Of a stretch of DNA of 64,000 bases, positions 34,272 through 43,376 are shown one piece after another; the stretch's first letter is position 1; each line of letters begins with the position of its first letter. The DNA lies in assembly GCF_014198605.1 (NCBI RefSeq), contig NZ_JACIHU010000002.1. The stretch is one strand, 5' to 3'. This stretch comes from Rhizobium etli_C (lineage in GTDB: Bacteria > Pseudomonadota > Alphaproteobacteria > Rhizobiales > Rhizobiaceae). The notes under the pieces are model-generated. The model worked only from the letters and a program-made list of their open reading frames with translations. It did no database searches and was not told the origin of the DNA. The position numbers and the translations under genes are program-made.

Positions 34272-34805
34272 ATGAACTGGACAGACGAGCGGGTCGAGAA
34301 ACTCAAGAAGCTGTGGTCCGAAGGGCTGAGCGCCAGCCAGATCGCGGCACAACTTGGCGGCGTAAGCCGAAACGCCGTTATCGGCAAGGTGCACCGACTG
34401 AGCCTGCCGGGCCGCGCCAAGGCCGGCGGCACGGCCACTGCGGCGCGCACGCCGAAGCGCCAGACATCGGCGCCGCGCGCGCCGAACTACGCCTCCCGGA
34501 TCACCACCCGCACCGTGACCCGCCAGCAGGGCGCAACGATGCTGAAGGAAGAGATCGAGATCGATGCCGTCGAGGAAATGGAATATGTTCCGAAGGGCAA
34601 CGTGGTCGTGCCGATTTCCCGCCGCCTTGGCCTGACGGAACTGACCGAACGCACCTGCAAATGGCCGGTCGGCGATCCGCTGAAGGACGATTTTCACTTC
34701 TGCGGCTGCGAATCCCCGGATAATTCGCCCTATTGCAGCTATCACCAGAAGCTTGCCTATCAGCCGGTCAACGAGCGCCGCCGGGCGGCAGCGCGGGTCA
34801 GCTGA
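34272..34805 (+). CDS. gcrA: GcrA cell cycle regulator
   Basis: The 177-residue protein begins MNWTDERVEKLKKLWSEGL, the start of the GcrA helix-turn-helix, followed by ASQIAAQLGGVSRNAVIGK. After a basic linker the C-terminal domain holds CKWPVGDP, FHFCGC and YCSYHQ, the conserved Cys/His pattern. GcrA binds sigma-70-RNA polymerase and promoters bearing methylated GANTC to drive S-phase genes. It is single, divergent from argD, and closed by a strong terminator. Confidence 0.96.
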   Translation: MNWTDERVEKLKKLWSEGLSASQIAAQLGGVSRNAVIGKVHRLSLPGRAKAGGTATAARTPKRQTSAPRAPNYASRITTRTVTRQQGATMLKEEIEIDAVEEMEYVPKGNVVVPISRRLGLTELTERTCKWPVGDPLKDDFHFCGCESPDNSPYCSYHQKLAYQPVNERRRAAARVS

Positions 34806-34830
34806 GCGGGCGACATTGTTGACATGCAAA

Positions 34831-34854
34831 AACGGGCTGGAAGGCCCGTTTTTT
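34831..34854 (+). terminator. Intrinsic terminator of gcrA
   Basis: AACGGGC (34831-34837) and GCCCGTT (34844-34850) form the stem, with a six-base loop and a run of T to 34854. It lies 26 bases after the gcrA stop. Confidence 0.88.
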
Positions 34855-34878
34855 GTTTGAGTGTGTTGGGTGTGGCTG

Positions 34879-35015
34879 CCCCTCATCCGCCTGCCGGCAC
34901 CTTCTCCCCGCCTGCGGGGCGAAGGGATATGCCGCACCCTCTCGGTTTCCCACCAAGCTCTCGTGGGGCACGTCCCCTCGCCCCGTTTACGGGGAGAGGG
35001 TTAGGGTGAGGGGCG
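34879..35015. repeat. Rhizobial intergenic palindromic repeat
   Basis: CCCCTCATCCGCCTGCC ... CTTCTCCCCGC at the left end is mirrored by GGGGAGAGGGTTAGGGTGAGG at the right end, with CTCGTGGGGCACG in the middle. Related copies lie at 41762-41870, 42041-42113 and 63816-63915. It fills the gap between gcrA and phoB. Confidence 0.75.
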
Positions 35016-35043
35016 GAGCTTGCTCGACTTTGTCAGAAACCCC

Positions 35044-35727
35044 TCAGGCTTCCATCGAATAACCGGCGCCGCGGACGGTGCGGATGACGTCCTGCATGTT
35101 GGAGAAGTTAAGCGCCTTGCGCAGGCGGCCGACATGGACGTCGACGGTGCGTTCGTCGACATAGATATCGTGGCCCCAGACGCCGTCGAGCAGCTGCGAG
35201 CGGGAGAAGACGCGGCCCGGCGACGACATCAGGAATTCCAGAAGGCGGAATTCGGTCGGGCCGAGGCGGACTTCGCGGCTCTTGCGATGGACGCGGTGGG
35301 TTTCGCGGTCGAGCTCGATATCACCGCATTTCAGCACCGAGGACAGCACTTCCGGGCGGGCGCGGCGCAACATGGCCTTGACGCGGGCGACGAGCTCGGG
35401 GGTCGAGAACGGCTTGACGACATAATCGTCGGCGCCGGTGGACAGACCGCGGACGCGTTCGCTCTCCTCGCCGCGTGCCGTCAGCATGATGATCGGCAGC
35501 CGTTCGGTTTCCGGCCGCATGCGCAGGCGCCGGCAGAGTTCGATGCCGGAGACGCCGGGCAGCATCCAGTCGAGGATGAGAAGATCGGGCGTGCGTTCCT
35601 GAAGCCTGATTTCGGCCTCGTCGCCGCGCAGGATGGTATCGACTTCGAAGCCTTCCGCTTCGAGATTATAGCGGAGAAGCACGCTGAGGGCCTCTTCGTC
35701 TTCAACAACTGCAACTCTCGGGATCAT
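35044..35727 (-). CDS. phoB: Phosphate regulon response regulator PhoB
   Basis: The 227-residue OmpR-type regulator has receiver residues E9-D10-E11, phosphoacceptor D53, T83 and K105. A winged helix follows with RLGPTEFRLLEFLM, RSQLLDGVWG and RTVDVHVGRLRKAL. Phosphorylated by PhoR, it activates genes with Pho boxes, including the pst operon upstream here. It is the last gene of the cluster, 136 bases after phoU, and may be read both from the pst promoter and from its own. Confidence 0.97.
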   Translation of the reverse strand: MIPRVAVVEDEEALSVLLRYNLEAEGFEVDTILRGDEAEIRLQERTPDLLILDWMLPGVSGIELCRRLRMRPETERLPIIMLTARGEESERVRGLSTGADDYVVKPFSTPELVARVKAMLRRARPEVLSSVLKCGDIELDRETHRVHRKSREVRLGPTEFRLLEFLMSSPGRVFSRSQLLDGVWGHDIYVDERTVDVHVGRLRKALNFSNMQDVIRTVRGAGYSMEA

Positions 35728-35863
35728 GCGTGTCCGTCTCCTCGCGCACGATCCTTAAACCGGGGGTGATTTAAGCAAGGGATCCCGCGCAAAATCAGAA
35801 ATTGGCTGCGACCTCTTTGCGCGCCCGGACGGGCGCGCACGCAATAGGCTGGGTCCGGCACGG

Positions 35864-36577
35864 TTATTCCGTGGCGGCACCGACGGTGTTGGCGCTGTCG
35901 TCCTTCGGACGGTCGCCTTCCGGCTGGGCGCCGGTTGCCATGTAGTAGATCGTCTCGGCGATATTGGTGGCGTGATCGCCGATGCGCTCGATATTCTTGG
36001 CGCAGAAGAGAAGATGCGTGCAGCTCGTGATGTTGCGCGGATCTTCCATCATATAGGTCAGGAGTTCGCGGAACAGCGACGTGTACATCGCGTCGATCTC
36101 GTTGTCGCGTTCGCGGATGGCGGTCGCCTTGTCGGCGGCGCGCGTCGTGTAGACGTCGAGCACTTCTTTGAGCTGGACGAGCGCCAGCTCGGACAGGTGC
36201 TCGAGACCGCGGGCGAGCTTGCGCGGAACGCCGGTGCTCTGCACGGCGATGACGCGCTTGGCGGTGTTCTTGCCGAGGTCGCCGACGCGTTCGAGATCGG
36301 CGGCGATGCGGATCGAACCCATGATTTCGCGCAGGTCCGAGGCCATCGGCTGACGGCGGGCGATGGTGACGATCGCCTTGTCGCCGATTTCGCGTTCGGT
36401 GTGATCGAGGATCACATCGTCGGAAATGACCTTCTGCGCCAGCGCGGTGTCGCCGTTGACCAGGGCGCGAACGGATTCGGCGACCATCTGCTCGGCTAGG
36501 CCGCCCATTTCGGAAATCCGCCGGGAGAGGAACTTCAGATCATCATCATAGGCAGAATAAATATGTGTCGATGCCAT
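35864..36577 (-). CDS. phoU: Phosphate signalling protein PhoU
   Basis: The 237-residue protein is the usual PhoU double three-helix bundle, with the repeated E/D-rich metal motif seen in IRIAADLERVGDLGKNTA and again in CAKNIERIGDHATNIAE. It is the negative link between the Pst transporter and PhoR: under high phosphate it keeps the kinase off. It lies 44 bases after pstB and before phoB. ATG 36577. Confidence 0.97.
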   Translation of the reverse strand: MASTHIYSAYDDDLKFLSRRISEMGGLAEQMVAESVRALVNGDTALAQKVISDDVILDHTEREIGDKAIVTIARRQPMASDLREIMGSIRIAADLERVGDLGKNTAKRVIAVQSTGVPRKLARGLEHLSELALVQLKEVLDVYTTRAADKATAIRERDNEIDAMYTSLFRELLTYMMEDPRNITSCTHLLFCAKNIERIGDHATNIAETIYYMATGAQPEGDRPKDDSANTVGAATE

Positions 36578-36621
36578 GGGGCTTTGTCCTCGAATAACGG
36601 GAAGGCTTCGGATTGCCGCAA

Positions 36622-37437
36622 TCAGCCGAAGCGACCCATGATGTAGTCCTGAGTGCGCGGATCGTCCGGGTTGGTGAACATCTTGTCGGTGTCGTTCTCC
36701 TCGACGAGGTTGCCGAGGTGGAACATGGCGGTGCGCTGCGACACGCGCGCGGCCTGCTGCATGGAGTGGGTGACGATGACGATCGTGTAGTTCTCGCGCA
36801 GCTCGTGGATCAGCTCCTCGACCTTGGCGGTGGCGATCGGGTCGAGCGCCGAGCAGGGCTCGTCCATCAGGATGACCTCAGGGCTGACGGCGACGGCGCG
36901 GGCAATGCACAGGCGCTGCTGCTGACCACCGGAGAGGCCGGTGCCGGACTCGTGGACGCGGTCCTTGACCTCGTTCCAGAGGCCGGCGCGCTGCAGGCTG
37001 GACTCGACGATCTGATCGAGATCGGCCTTCGACTTGGCCAGGCCATGGATGCGCGGGCCGTAGGAGACGTTTTCGTAGATCGACTTCGGGAACGGGTTCG
37101 GCTTCTGGAACACCATGCCGACGCGGGCGCGCAGCTCGACGACATCGATGTCAGGATCATAGATATCGTCGCTGTCGAGAGTGATCTTGCCGGTGACGCG
37201 GCAGCCCTCGATCGTGTCGTTCATGCGGTTGAGGCTTCGCAGGAAGGTCGACTTGCCGCAGCCCGAAGGGCCGATCAGCGCGGTTACGGTGTTTTCGCGG
37301 ATGTTCAGGTTCACATCGAAAAGCGCGCGCTTCTCGCCGTAGTAAACCGAGACATCCTGTCCGATCATCTTATACGGGACGTTGCTCATCTTCTGATCCA
37401 GCGCCTTTTCAACTGCAGCTTCCGTCAACATGTTCAT
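36622..37437 (-). CDS. pstB: Phosphate ABC transporter ATPase PstB
   Basis: The 271-residue ATPase powers high-affinity phosphate import. Walker A GPSGCGKST lies at 56-64, the signature LSGGQ at 167-171, and Walker B with the catalytic Glu (VILMDE) at 187-192. It starts 15 bases after pstA. An N-terminal extension of about 20 residues precedes the conserved domain; a start inside it is possible. Confidence 0.97.
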   Translation of the reverse strand: MNMLTEAAVEKALDQKMSNVPYKMIGQDVSVYYGEKRALFDVNLNIRENTVTALIGPSGCGKSTFLRSLNRMNDTIEGCRVTGKITLDSDDIYDPDIDVVELRARVGMVFQKPNPFPKSIYENVSYGPRIHGLAKSKADLDQIVESSLQRAGLWNEVKDRVHESGTGLSGGQQQRLCIARAVAVSPEVILMDEPCSALDPIATAKVEELIHELRENYTIVIVTHSMQQAARVSQRTAMFHLGNLVEENDTDKMFTNPDDPRTQDYIMGRFG

Positions 37438-37452
37438 GATGTTTAACTCCGT

Positions 37453-38772
37453 TTACCAGCGGCGCTCGAAGCGACGACGCAAGAGGATGGCGCCCATGTT
37501 CATGACGATCAGGAACAGGAGCAGGACGATGATGGCACCCGAAGTACGCTCCACGAAGGCACGTTCGGCCTCGTTCGCCCACATATAGACCTGCACCGGC
37601 AGGGCCGTCGAGGGATCGAGCGGCGTGGTCGGCGCGTTGGCGACGAAGGCGACCATGCCGATCAGCAGCAGCGGCGCGGTTTCGCCGAGCGCATGCGCCA
37701 GGCCGATGATCGTGCCGGTGAGGATGCCGGGCATGGCAAGCGGCAGGACGTGGTGGAACACCATCTGCATCTTCGAGGCGCCGAGACCGAGCGCTGCGGC
37801 CCGGATCGACGGGGGCACGGCGCGCAGTGCCGCGCGCGTGGCGATGATGATCGTCGGCAGGGTCATCAGGGTCAGCACCAGGCCGCCGACCAGCGAGGCC
37901 GAGCGCGGCAGGCCGATGAAGTTGATGAAGACGGAAAGGCCGAGCAGACCGTAGACGATCGAGGGGACGGCAGCGAGATTGTTGATGTTGACCTCGATCA
38001 GGTCCGTCAGCTTGTTCTTCGGCGCGAACTCCTCGAGATAGATCGAGGCGGCAACGCCGATCGGCAGGGAAAGCGCCAGCACGATCAGCATCAGGTAGAA
38101 CGAGCCGATGAGGGCGACGCCGAGGCCGGCGGCTTCCGGGCGGCTGGAATTGCCGTTGACGAAGAGGCCGGTGTTGAACTGCTTGTGGAGAGCGCCGCTC
38201 GCCTTCAGCTGGTTCATCCAGGTCACCTGCTTGTCGTTGACCTTGCGGTTCTTCTCATCGACGGAGAGATCGATCTGGCCCTTGTTGGCGCTGTCGACAT
38301 TGGCGTCGGCGAGCAGCGAGACATTGACCGTCTTGCCGATCAGCGAGGGATCGGCGACGACCATATCGCGCAGCTGGATCGGCGCGCTCTTGGAGAGCAT
38401 GGCGGTAGCGTCGCGCACATCAGGGCGGCTCGCGGCATTGATATTCAGCTGCTTGACGATCGCGTCGCGCAACAGAACCGGGTAATTGGCGGCGACCAGC
38501 ACCGAAGGATCGGTCGCACGCTTGTTATCCGGGTCGATCGTCTTCTCGGTGAATTCGATCGGCAGGGTGATCGCGGTCTGCTGGAAGGCGGTGTAGCCCT
38601 TGCCGATCACCGTCCACAGCAGGATGAAGAGGAAGACGAGACCGAAGGTGATGGCGGCGATGCCATAGGCCTGGAACCGGCGCTCGGCGGCGTAGCGGCG
38701 CTTGATGCCGATATCGCGGCGCGCTGGCGCCTTGGAAACGGTGCCGGCCGTGGGAGAAACAATATCCGTCAT
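37453..38772 (-). CDS. pstA: Phosphate ABC transporter permease PstA
   Basis: The 439-residue permease has an N-terminal membrane segment, then a periplasmic domain of about 140 residues not found in the shorter enteric PstA. The core follows, with five or so segments and the EAA-loop AALGLGASKMQMVFHHVLPLAMPG. The long form is usual in alphaproteobacteria. ATG 38772 (MTDIVSPTAG) overlaps the pstC stop in an ATGA arrangement. Confidence 0.95.
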   Translation of the reverse strand: MTDIVSPTAGTVSKAPARRDIGIKRRYAAERRFQAYGIAAITFGLVFLFILLWTVIGKGYTAFQQTAITLPIEFTEKTIDPDNKRATDPSVLVAANYPVLLRDAIVKQLNINAASRPDVRDATAMLSKSAPIQLRDMVVADPSLIGKTVNVSLLADANVDSANKGQIDLSVDEKNRKVNDKQVTWMNQLKASGALHKQFNTGLFVNGNSSRPEAAGLGVALIGSFYLMLIVLALSLPIGVAASIYLEEFAPKNKLTDLIEVNINNLAAVPSIVYGLLGLSVFINFIGLPRSASLVGGLVLTLMTLPTIIIATRAALRAVPPSIRAAALGLGASKMQMVFHHVLPLAMPGILTGTIIGLAHALGETAPLLLIGMVAFVANAPTTPLDPSTALPVQVYMWANEAERAFVERTSGAIIVLLLFLIVMNMGAILLRRRFERRW

Positions 38773-40250
38773 TCGTACTGCTCCCGGTATTTGCGCACGA
38801 TGTAGAGCGCGTAGATATTGAGGCAAAGCGTGATGCAGAACAGGGTGATGCCGAGGGCAAAGGCAACCAGCGTCTGCGGCGAGGTGAACTCAAGGTCGCC
38901 TGTGAGCTGGTTGACGATCTTGACGGTCACCGTCGTCATCGGCTCGAAAGGATTGATCTGGATGCGGGCGGCGACACCGGCGGCCAGCACGACGATCATG
39001 GTTTCGCCGATGGCGCGCGAGGCCGTCATCAGCAGTGCGCCGACGATGCCGGGAAGCGCTGCCGGCAAGACCACCTTCTTGATGGTTTCGGAGCGGGTGG
39101 CGCCGAGACCGAGCGAGCCGTCGCGCAGCGCCCGCGGCACGGCCGTGATGATGTCGTCCGACAGCGAGGAGACGTAGGGGATCAGCATGATGCCCATGAC
39201 GATACCGGCCGTCAGAACGCTCTGCGCCTGGATGAAGTTGCTGTAGTTGCCGGAGAGCAGGCCGCTGATCTGAGCGGAAAAATCGCGCAGGAACGGACCG
39301 ACGGTGACGAGCGCGAAGAAGCCGTAGACGATCGTCGGAATGCCGGCTAGCACCTCGAGAAGCGGCTTGGAGACGCCGCGCACCTTCGGCGAGGCGTATT
39401 CGGCCATGTAGATGGCGGCAAAGAGCCCGACCGGCACGGCGACCAGCATGGCGACCAGACCGATATAGAGCGTGCCGAGCAGCAGCGGGATCAGGCCGAA
39501 CTGGCCGAAGGACGAGCTGCCGGCGCCGGCAAAGCGCGGATCCCAGACGGTGCCGAAGAAGAACTCGCCGGCGGGAACGGCGGCAAAGAAGCGCATGGCC
39601 TCCGACAGCATCGACAACACGATGCCGATCGTTGTCAGGATGGCGATCGAGGAGGCGAGCAGCAGCGTCCAGAGCATGACGCGCTCGACGCGGTTGCGGG
39701 CGCGGAAGCGGGGCGCGATGGAGCGCAGCGCGTAGAAGGCGCCGGCGACGGCCAGAACGAAGACGATCGCGGTCATGGCCATGCGGCTCGTCAGGCTCAT
39801 GGCGTTGAGCGTCTTGGCGGCAGTGACCATGTAAGGCTGCGGCTGGCCGGCGAGCGGCACGCCCTTCTCGCTGAGCTTGGCCTGCAGCGCCGCCGGATCG
39901 TTTGCGACCGCCTCGACTTCGTCGGAGGTCAGCATCGTCAGGCCGCGGGCGACCGTCGCCACCATCGAATAGCTCAGATCCTGCTCGACTGTGGCCTGGG
40001 CCTTGACCTCGTCAGGGAAAGCACCGCGAACGGAAGACTGGATGATGCCGGGGCTGACGGAGAGCCAGACGCAGAGAACGATGAGGGCAGGAAGAACGGC
40101 CCAGATCGCCGCATAGGCGCCGTAATAGGCCGGCCGTGAGTGCAGTGCGGAGGATCTGCCCCCGGCAAGTGCCGAGGCACGGCTGCGCGCGACCAGATAG
40201 GCGGCGGCGCCGATCACCGCAAGGCACAGAAGTATGACGGATGTGCTCAT
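38769..40250 (-). CDS. pstC: Phosphate ABC transporter permease PstC
   Basis: The 493-residue permease pairs with PstA. It has an N-terminal membrane region followed by a periplasmic segment (residues about 60-150), then the core with the EAA loop GSLGLGATRSETIKKVVLPA. It is longer than E. coli PstC (319), as in other Rhizobiales. It follows pstS after 167 bases that hold a stable hairpin, which may lower its expression relative to the binding protein. Confidence 0.95.
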   Translation of the reverse strand: MSTSVILLCLAVIGAAAYLVARSRASALAGGRSSALHSRPAYYGAYAAIWAVLPALIVLCVWLSVSPGIIQSSVRGAFPDEVKAQATVEQDLSYSMVATVARGLTMLTSDEVEAVANDPAALQAKLSEKGVPLAGQPQPYMVTAAKTLNAMSLTSRMAMTAIVFVLAVAGAFYALRSIAPRFRARNRVERVMLWTLLLASSIAILTTIGIVLSMLSEAMRFFAAVPAGEFFFGTVWDPRFAGAGSSSFGQFGLIPLLLGTLYIGLVAMLVAVPVGLFAAIYMAEYASPKVRGVSKPLLEVLAGIPTIVYGFFALVTVGPFLRDFSAQISGLLSGNYSNFIQAQSVLTAGIVMGIMLIPYVSSLSDDIITAVPRALRDGSLGLGATRSETIKKVVLPAALPGIVGALLMTASRAIGETMIVVLAAGVAARIQINPFEPMTTVTVKIVNQLTGDLEFTSPQTLVAFALGITLFCITLCLNIYALYIVRKYREQYE

Positions 40251-40378
40251 TCGTTACGTCCCCAGGCCCATGGCCCCCAAAAAGCCGGCGGCTTCATCAG
40301 CCTGCCTTCGGCTTCCAATCATGGAGAAGGAATTCAACCCTGCACCGGACATGCCGGCGCGCAGGGGCATAAAGCAAT

Positions 40379-40410
40379 GCCGGCGCGGGCCCAGAGAGCA
40401 CCGCGCCGGC
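40379..40410 (-). terminator. Hairpin between pstS and pstC
   Basis: GCCGGCGCG (40379-40387) and CGCGCCGGC (40402-40410) form a 9-base-pair stem just after the pstS stop on the minus strand. The trailing sequence is only moderately T-rich (ATTGCTTTATG), so partial termination or 3'-end protection of pstS mRNA is likely; both would give excess PstS. Confidence 0.6.
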
Positions 40411-40417
40411 AAAGTTA

Positions 40418-41452
40418 TTACATGGACTTGCCGGCTTCGACAGCCTTGCGGATCGCTTCGCGCTCGGCATCCGGAGCGGCAACGAGGCCGTATTCGGCCA
40501 GCGGGCCGTCGGGGCCGATCATCTGGTCGGATACGAAGAAGTTGACGTATTCCTTCAGGCCCGGAACGGCGCCGAGGTGTGCCTTCTTGACGTAGAAGAA
40601 CAGCGGGCGGGAAACCGGATAGGTGCCGTTGGCGATCGTTTCGGTGGACGGAACGATACCGTTCACGGTTGCGACCTTGAGCTTGTCGGCGTTGTTTTCA
40701 TAGAAGGAAAGGCCGAATACGCCGACGCCGGTCTTGTTGGCGGCGATGCGAGCCAGGGTTTCCGGATAGTCGCCGTCGATGTCGACTGCAGCGCCGTCCT
40801 TGCGGACTGCGACGCAAGCCTTGCCCTGGGCAGCCTTGTCGGAGATTTCCTTGGCGATGACGTCGGTTGCGCCCGAAGCCTTGCAGCCGGCGGCGAGAAC
40901 GTTCTGTTCGAAGACTTCGCGGGTGCCGTGCTTTTCGCCCGGGATGTAGGCGGCGATGTCAACAGCCGGGAGCTTCGGGTTGACTTCCGACCACTTCTTG
41001 TAGGGGTTGGCGACGAGCTTGCCGTCGACGACGACCTGGGCTGCGAGGGCCTTGTAGATGTCGGCGGGAACGTAGGCGACATCGGGGTTGGAAGAGTCGG
41101 TCGCGAAGACGATGCCGTCATAACCGATCTTGACTTCCTGGATGTCGGTTACGCCGGCAGCCTTGCAGGCTTCGGCTTCGTTCTTGTTGATCGCACGCGA
41201 AGCGTTGGCAATGTCGATCGTGTCTTCGCCGACGCCCTTGCAGAATTCCTTCAGACCAGCGCCCGTACCGCCGGATTCGACGACCGGGGTCTTGAAGTTG
41301 GTGAAGGTCTCGCCGAAGGACTCGGCAACGATCTTTGCGTAAGGCAGGACGGTGGACGAACCAGCAATCTGGATCTGGTCACGGGCGACGGCAGCGCCAG
41401 CGAAAGCTGCGGTTGCGGCGAGCGCGGCAACGGTGAGCTTGAAGGTGTTCAT
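40418..41452 (-). CDS. pstS: Phosphate-binding periplasmic protein PstS
   Basis: The 344-residue protein has a Sec signal (MNTFKLTVAALAATAAFAGA, cleaved near AVA-RD) and the PstS body: IAGSSTVLPYAKIVAESFGE, VVESGGTGAGLKEFCKG and NASRAINKNE. It binds phosphate in the periplasm for PstCAB and contributes to PhoR signalling. ATG 41452 has GGGAG six bases upstream. A GGCCTCT/AGAGGCC hairpin at 41487-41502 lies in the 5' leader, below a three-repeat Pho box. Confidence 0.97.
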   Translation of the reverse strand: MNTFKLTVAALAATAAFAGAAVARDQIQIAGSSTVLPYAKIVAESFGETFTNFKTPVVESGGTGAGLKEFCKGVGEDTIDIANASRAINKNEAEACKAAGVTDIQEVKIGYDGIVFATDSSNPDVAYVPADIYKALAAQVVVDGKLVANPYKKWSEVNPKLPAVDIAAYIPGEKHGTREVFEQNVLAAGCKASGATDVIAKEISDKAAQGKACVAVRKDGAAVDIDGDYPETLARIAANKTGVGVFGLSFYENNADKLKVATVNGIVPSTETIANGTYPVSRPLFFYVKKAHLGAVPGLKEYVNFFVSDQMIGPDGPLAEYGLVAAPDAEREAIRKAVEAGKSM

Positions 41453-41559
41453 TAGAATCTCCCGGGTATTGGGCTTGTGTGAGTGCGGCCTCTAGAGAGG
41501 CCCTCGCATGCCTTTTTTCATCGGCGGGACTCTCTTAGCGCTGTAAGCCCCGTCCTTTT

Positions 41560-41588
41560 ATGTCAAATCCGTGAAACATTTGTGACAG
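41560..41588 (-). promoter_or_regulatory. Pho box of the pst operon
   Basis: On the minus strand CTGTCAC, GTTTCAC and TTGACAT occur at an exact 11-base period, with AAAT and GGAT between them. The first two match the PHO box (two CTGTCAY-type heptamers with an AT-rich 4-base spacer). PhoB would bind here to induce pstS under phosphate limitation. Confidence 0.82.
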
Positions 41589-41739
41589 GCTAAGATATTG
41601 AAAGTAGGCACAATTCTCAAAAGCACCGAGGAACGGATGTCGATAACCGGCAAAGTCGGAACCTTCAATCTACCTCTCGTTGCGGAAACTGTTGGTGCAT
41701 CCAAAATTGGGTCGTTAGACGGTGTGCAACTAAGTGGAG

Positions 41740-41885
41740 GTCGTGCCGTGGGGATTTGTCCATCACCCTAACCCTCTCCCCGTTCTGACGGGGAGAGGGG
41801 ACGTGCCATACGAAGAGCCGAGTTAAGTCCCCTCTCCCCGCCTGCGGGGAGAGGGCTAGGGTGAGGGGCAACACCCACGGCACGC
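41740..41885. repeat. Full-length copy of the CCCTCTCCCC intergenic repeat
   Basis: The outer arms CGTGCCGTGGG (about 41743) and CCCACGGCACG (about 41874) and the inner arms CACCCTAACCCTCTCCCCG and GAGAGGGCTAGGGTGAGG form a long inverted repeat. It sits next to a coding remnant. Confidence 0.75.
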
Positions 41886-41890
41886 CGTCG

Positions 41891-42040
41891 CTAATTGTAT
41901 GCAGCCGGGAAGAACCGCAAATCCGTCGCCTCGACGCGTTCGGTCGATCGGCCATCGCAGATTGCAAGAATGGTATCCAGCACGGATGACAGCTCTCTCA
42001 CCACATCCACGTTCCAGAAGCGAACCATTGACCAGCCATT
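41891..42040 (-). pseudogene. 3' remnant of a DUF559-type endonuclease-like gene
   Basis: On the minus strand one frame reads GWSMVRFWNVDVVRELSSVL, then DTILAICDGRSTERVEATDL and a TAG at 41893. This resembles the C-terminus of DUF559 proteins (a Vsr-like nuclease fold: RFWN, then VL-TIL). The 5' part is gone; a palindromic repeat abuts at 42041. No start codon or ribosome site remains, so it is probably dead. Confidence 0.6.
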
Positions 42041-42113
42041 GCCCCTCACCCTAACCCTCTCCCCGTTTTACGGTGAGAGGGGACGTAACTCAGCTGTCTC
42101 GTATGGCACGTCC
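42041..42113. repeat. Partial inverted copy of the neighbouring repeat
   Basis: GCCCCTCACCCTAACCCTC and CCCCGTTTTACGG match the family. GTATGGCACGTCC at the right end is the inverse of GGACGTGCCATAC inside the copy at 41740-41885. The two copies bracket the DUF559 remnant. Confidence 0.7.
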
Positions 42114-42122
42114 GCTCTGTCG

Positions 42123-43376
42123 TCAGAATCGCACGGTAAAATCGGTGCCCTTGCCGACTTCGGATTTGACGATCAGCCGCGCCCGGTGGCGCGTGAGGAT
42201 GTGTTTGACGATGGCGAGGCCGAGGCCGGTGCCTTTTTTCGAGCGGCTGTCTTCGATGCTGACGCGGTAGAAGCGTTCCGTCAGACGCGGCACGTGCTCG
42301 GCCGGGATGCCCGGCCCCTTGTCGATGATGCTGACCTCGACGGGCCCGCCGGCGCCATTCTTCAGCCGGACGTCGACGACCTTGCCTTCCTGGCCGTATT
42401 TGCAGGCATTTTCCATCAGGTTTTCGAAGACCTGGACGAGCTCGTCGCGGTCTCCCAGCACCTCGACCTTGCCGTCGGGCAGATGCAGGTTGATATCGAC
42501 GCCGACGTCTCTCGCCAGCGGCACCAGCGAGTCGCGGACATGGCCGAGCAACGGCACCAGATCGACCTTCTCGTCCGGGGCGATATGCGATTTCAGTTCA
42601 AGCCGCGAGAGCGACAAGAGGTCGTCGACCAGCCGGCTCATGCGTGTCGTCTGATCGAACATGATGCCCAGGAACTGCGCCTGCGCCTTCTGATCGTTCT
42701 TCGCCGGCCCCTGAATGGTCTCGATGAAGCCGCGCAGCGAGGCGAGCGGCGTGCGCAGTTCGTGGCTGGCATTGGCGACGAAATCCGAGCGCATGCGGTC
42801 AATACGGCGAACCTCCGATATATCGCGGAAGGAGAGGATGAAAAACCGCTCACGCTGGCCGTCGGCCTGGAATTCGACGGGCGCGCTGCGGACGATATAG
42901 ACCCGCTCGGACGGCAGCCGCTCGGCATGCTCGATCTGGTTCGGCGCGTTGGTGGCGATGGTTTCGCGCACCATGTCGAGCACGCCGGGCGAACGCAGCC
43001 GGGCCGAGATATGGGCGCCGAGCGTCACCTCGCCGAAGGCCTTTTCGGCGGCACGGTTCTGGAAGAGCACCGAAGCATCGTCCGACAGCACCATGACGGG
43101 GATATCGAGGCCGGCAAGCGTGGCGGAAATGTCGGGCAGACGGCTCGGCGGCGCTTCCGGCTCCGGCTCCACCGGCTCGGCCGGCTCCGGCTTGAGCACC
43201 GGCGCCTCGTTGAACAGCGCGGTCAAGACCATGACGAGCAGGAGCACGAGCACGACCCACTTGTTCATGCCGGCGGCAAGAGCAACCAAGGCGCTGAGGA
43301 TGGCCGCAAGCAGCACCGGCCGTTCGCGCCGGATGCGCGCCAACAGGCTTTTTTTCCACGGGATTTCGTCTGGCAA
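42123..43376 (-). CDS. phoR: Phosphate regulon sensor kinase PhoR
   Basis: The 417-residue kinase has N-terminal membrane segments (about 21-55), a Pro/Glu-rich linker, a PAS domain (about 85-185) and a HisKA domain with H205 in ASHELRTPL. The ATPase domain has NLMENACKYG, DKGPGIP and GTGLGLAIVKH. It phosphorylates PhoB. The apparent start is a TTG at 43376 with GAGG five bases upstream; the first in-frame ATG lies inside the membrane region (residue 37), so TTG initiation is likely. It is 670 bases upstream of pstS. Confidence 0.94.
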   Translation of the reverse strand: MPDEIPWKKSLLARIRRERPVLLAAILSALVALAAGMNKWVVLVLLLVMVLTALFNEAPVLKPEPAEPVEPEPEAPPSRLPDISATLAGLDIPVMVLSDDASVLFQNRAAEKAFGEVTLGAHISARLRSPGVLDMVRETIATNAPNQIEHAERLPSERVYIVRSAPVEFQADGQRERFFILSFRDISEVRRIDRMRSDFVANASHELRTPLASLRGFIETIQGPAKNDQKAQAQFLGIMFDQTTRMSRLVDDLLSLSRLELKSHIAPDEKVDLVPLLGHVRDSLVPLARDVGVDINLHLPDGKVEVLGDRDELVQVFENLMENACKYGQEGKVVDVRLKNGAGGPVEVSIIDKGPGIPAEHVPRLTERFYRVSIEDSRSKKGTGLGLAIVKHILTRHRARLIVKSEVGKGTDFTVRF

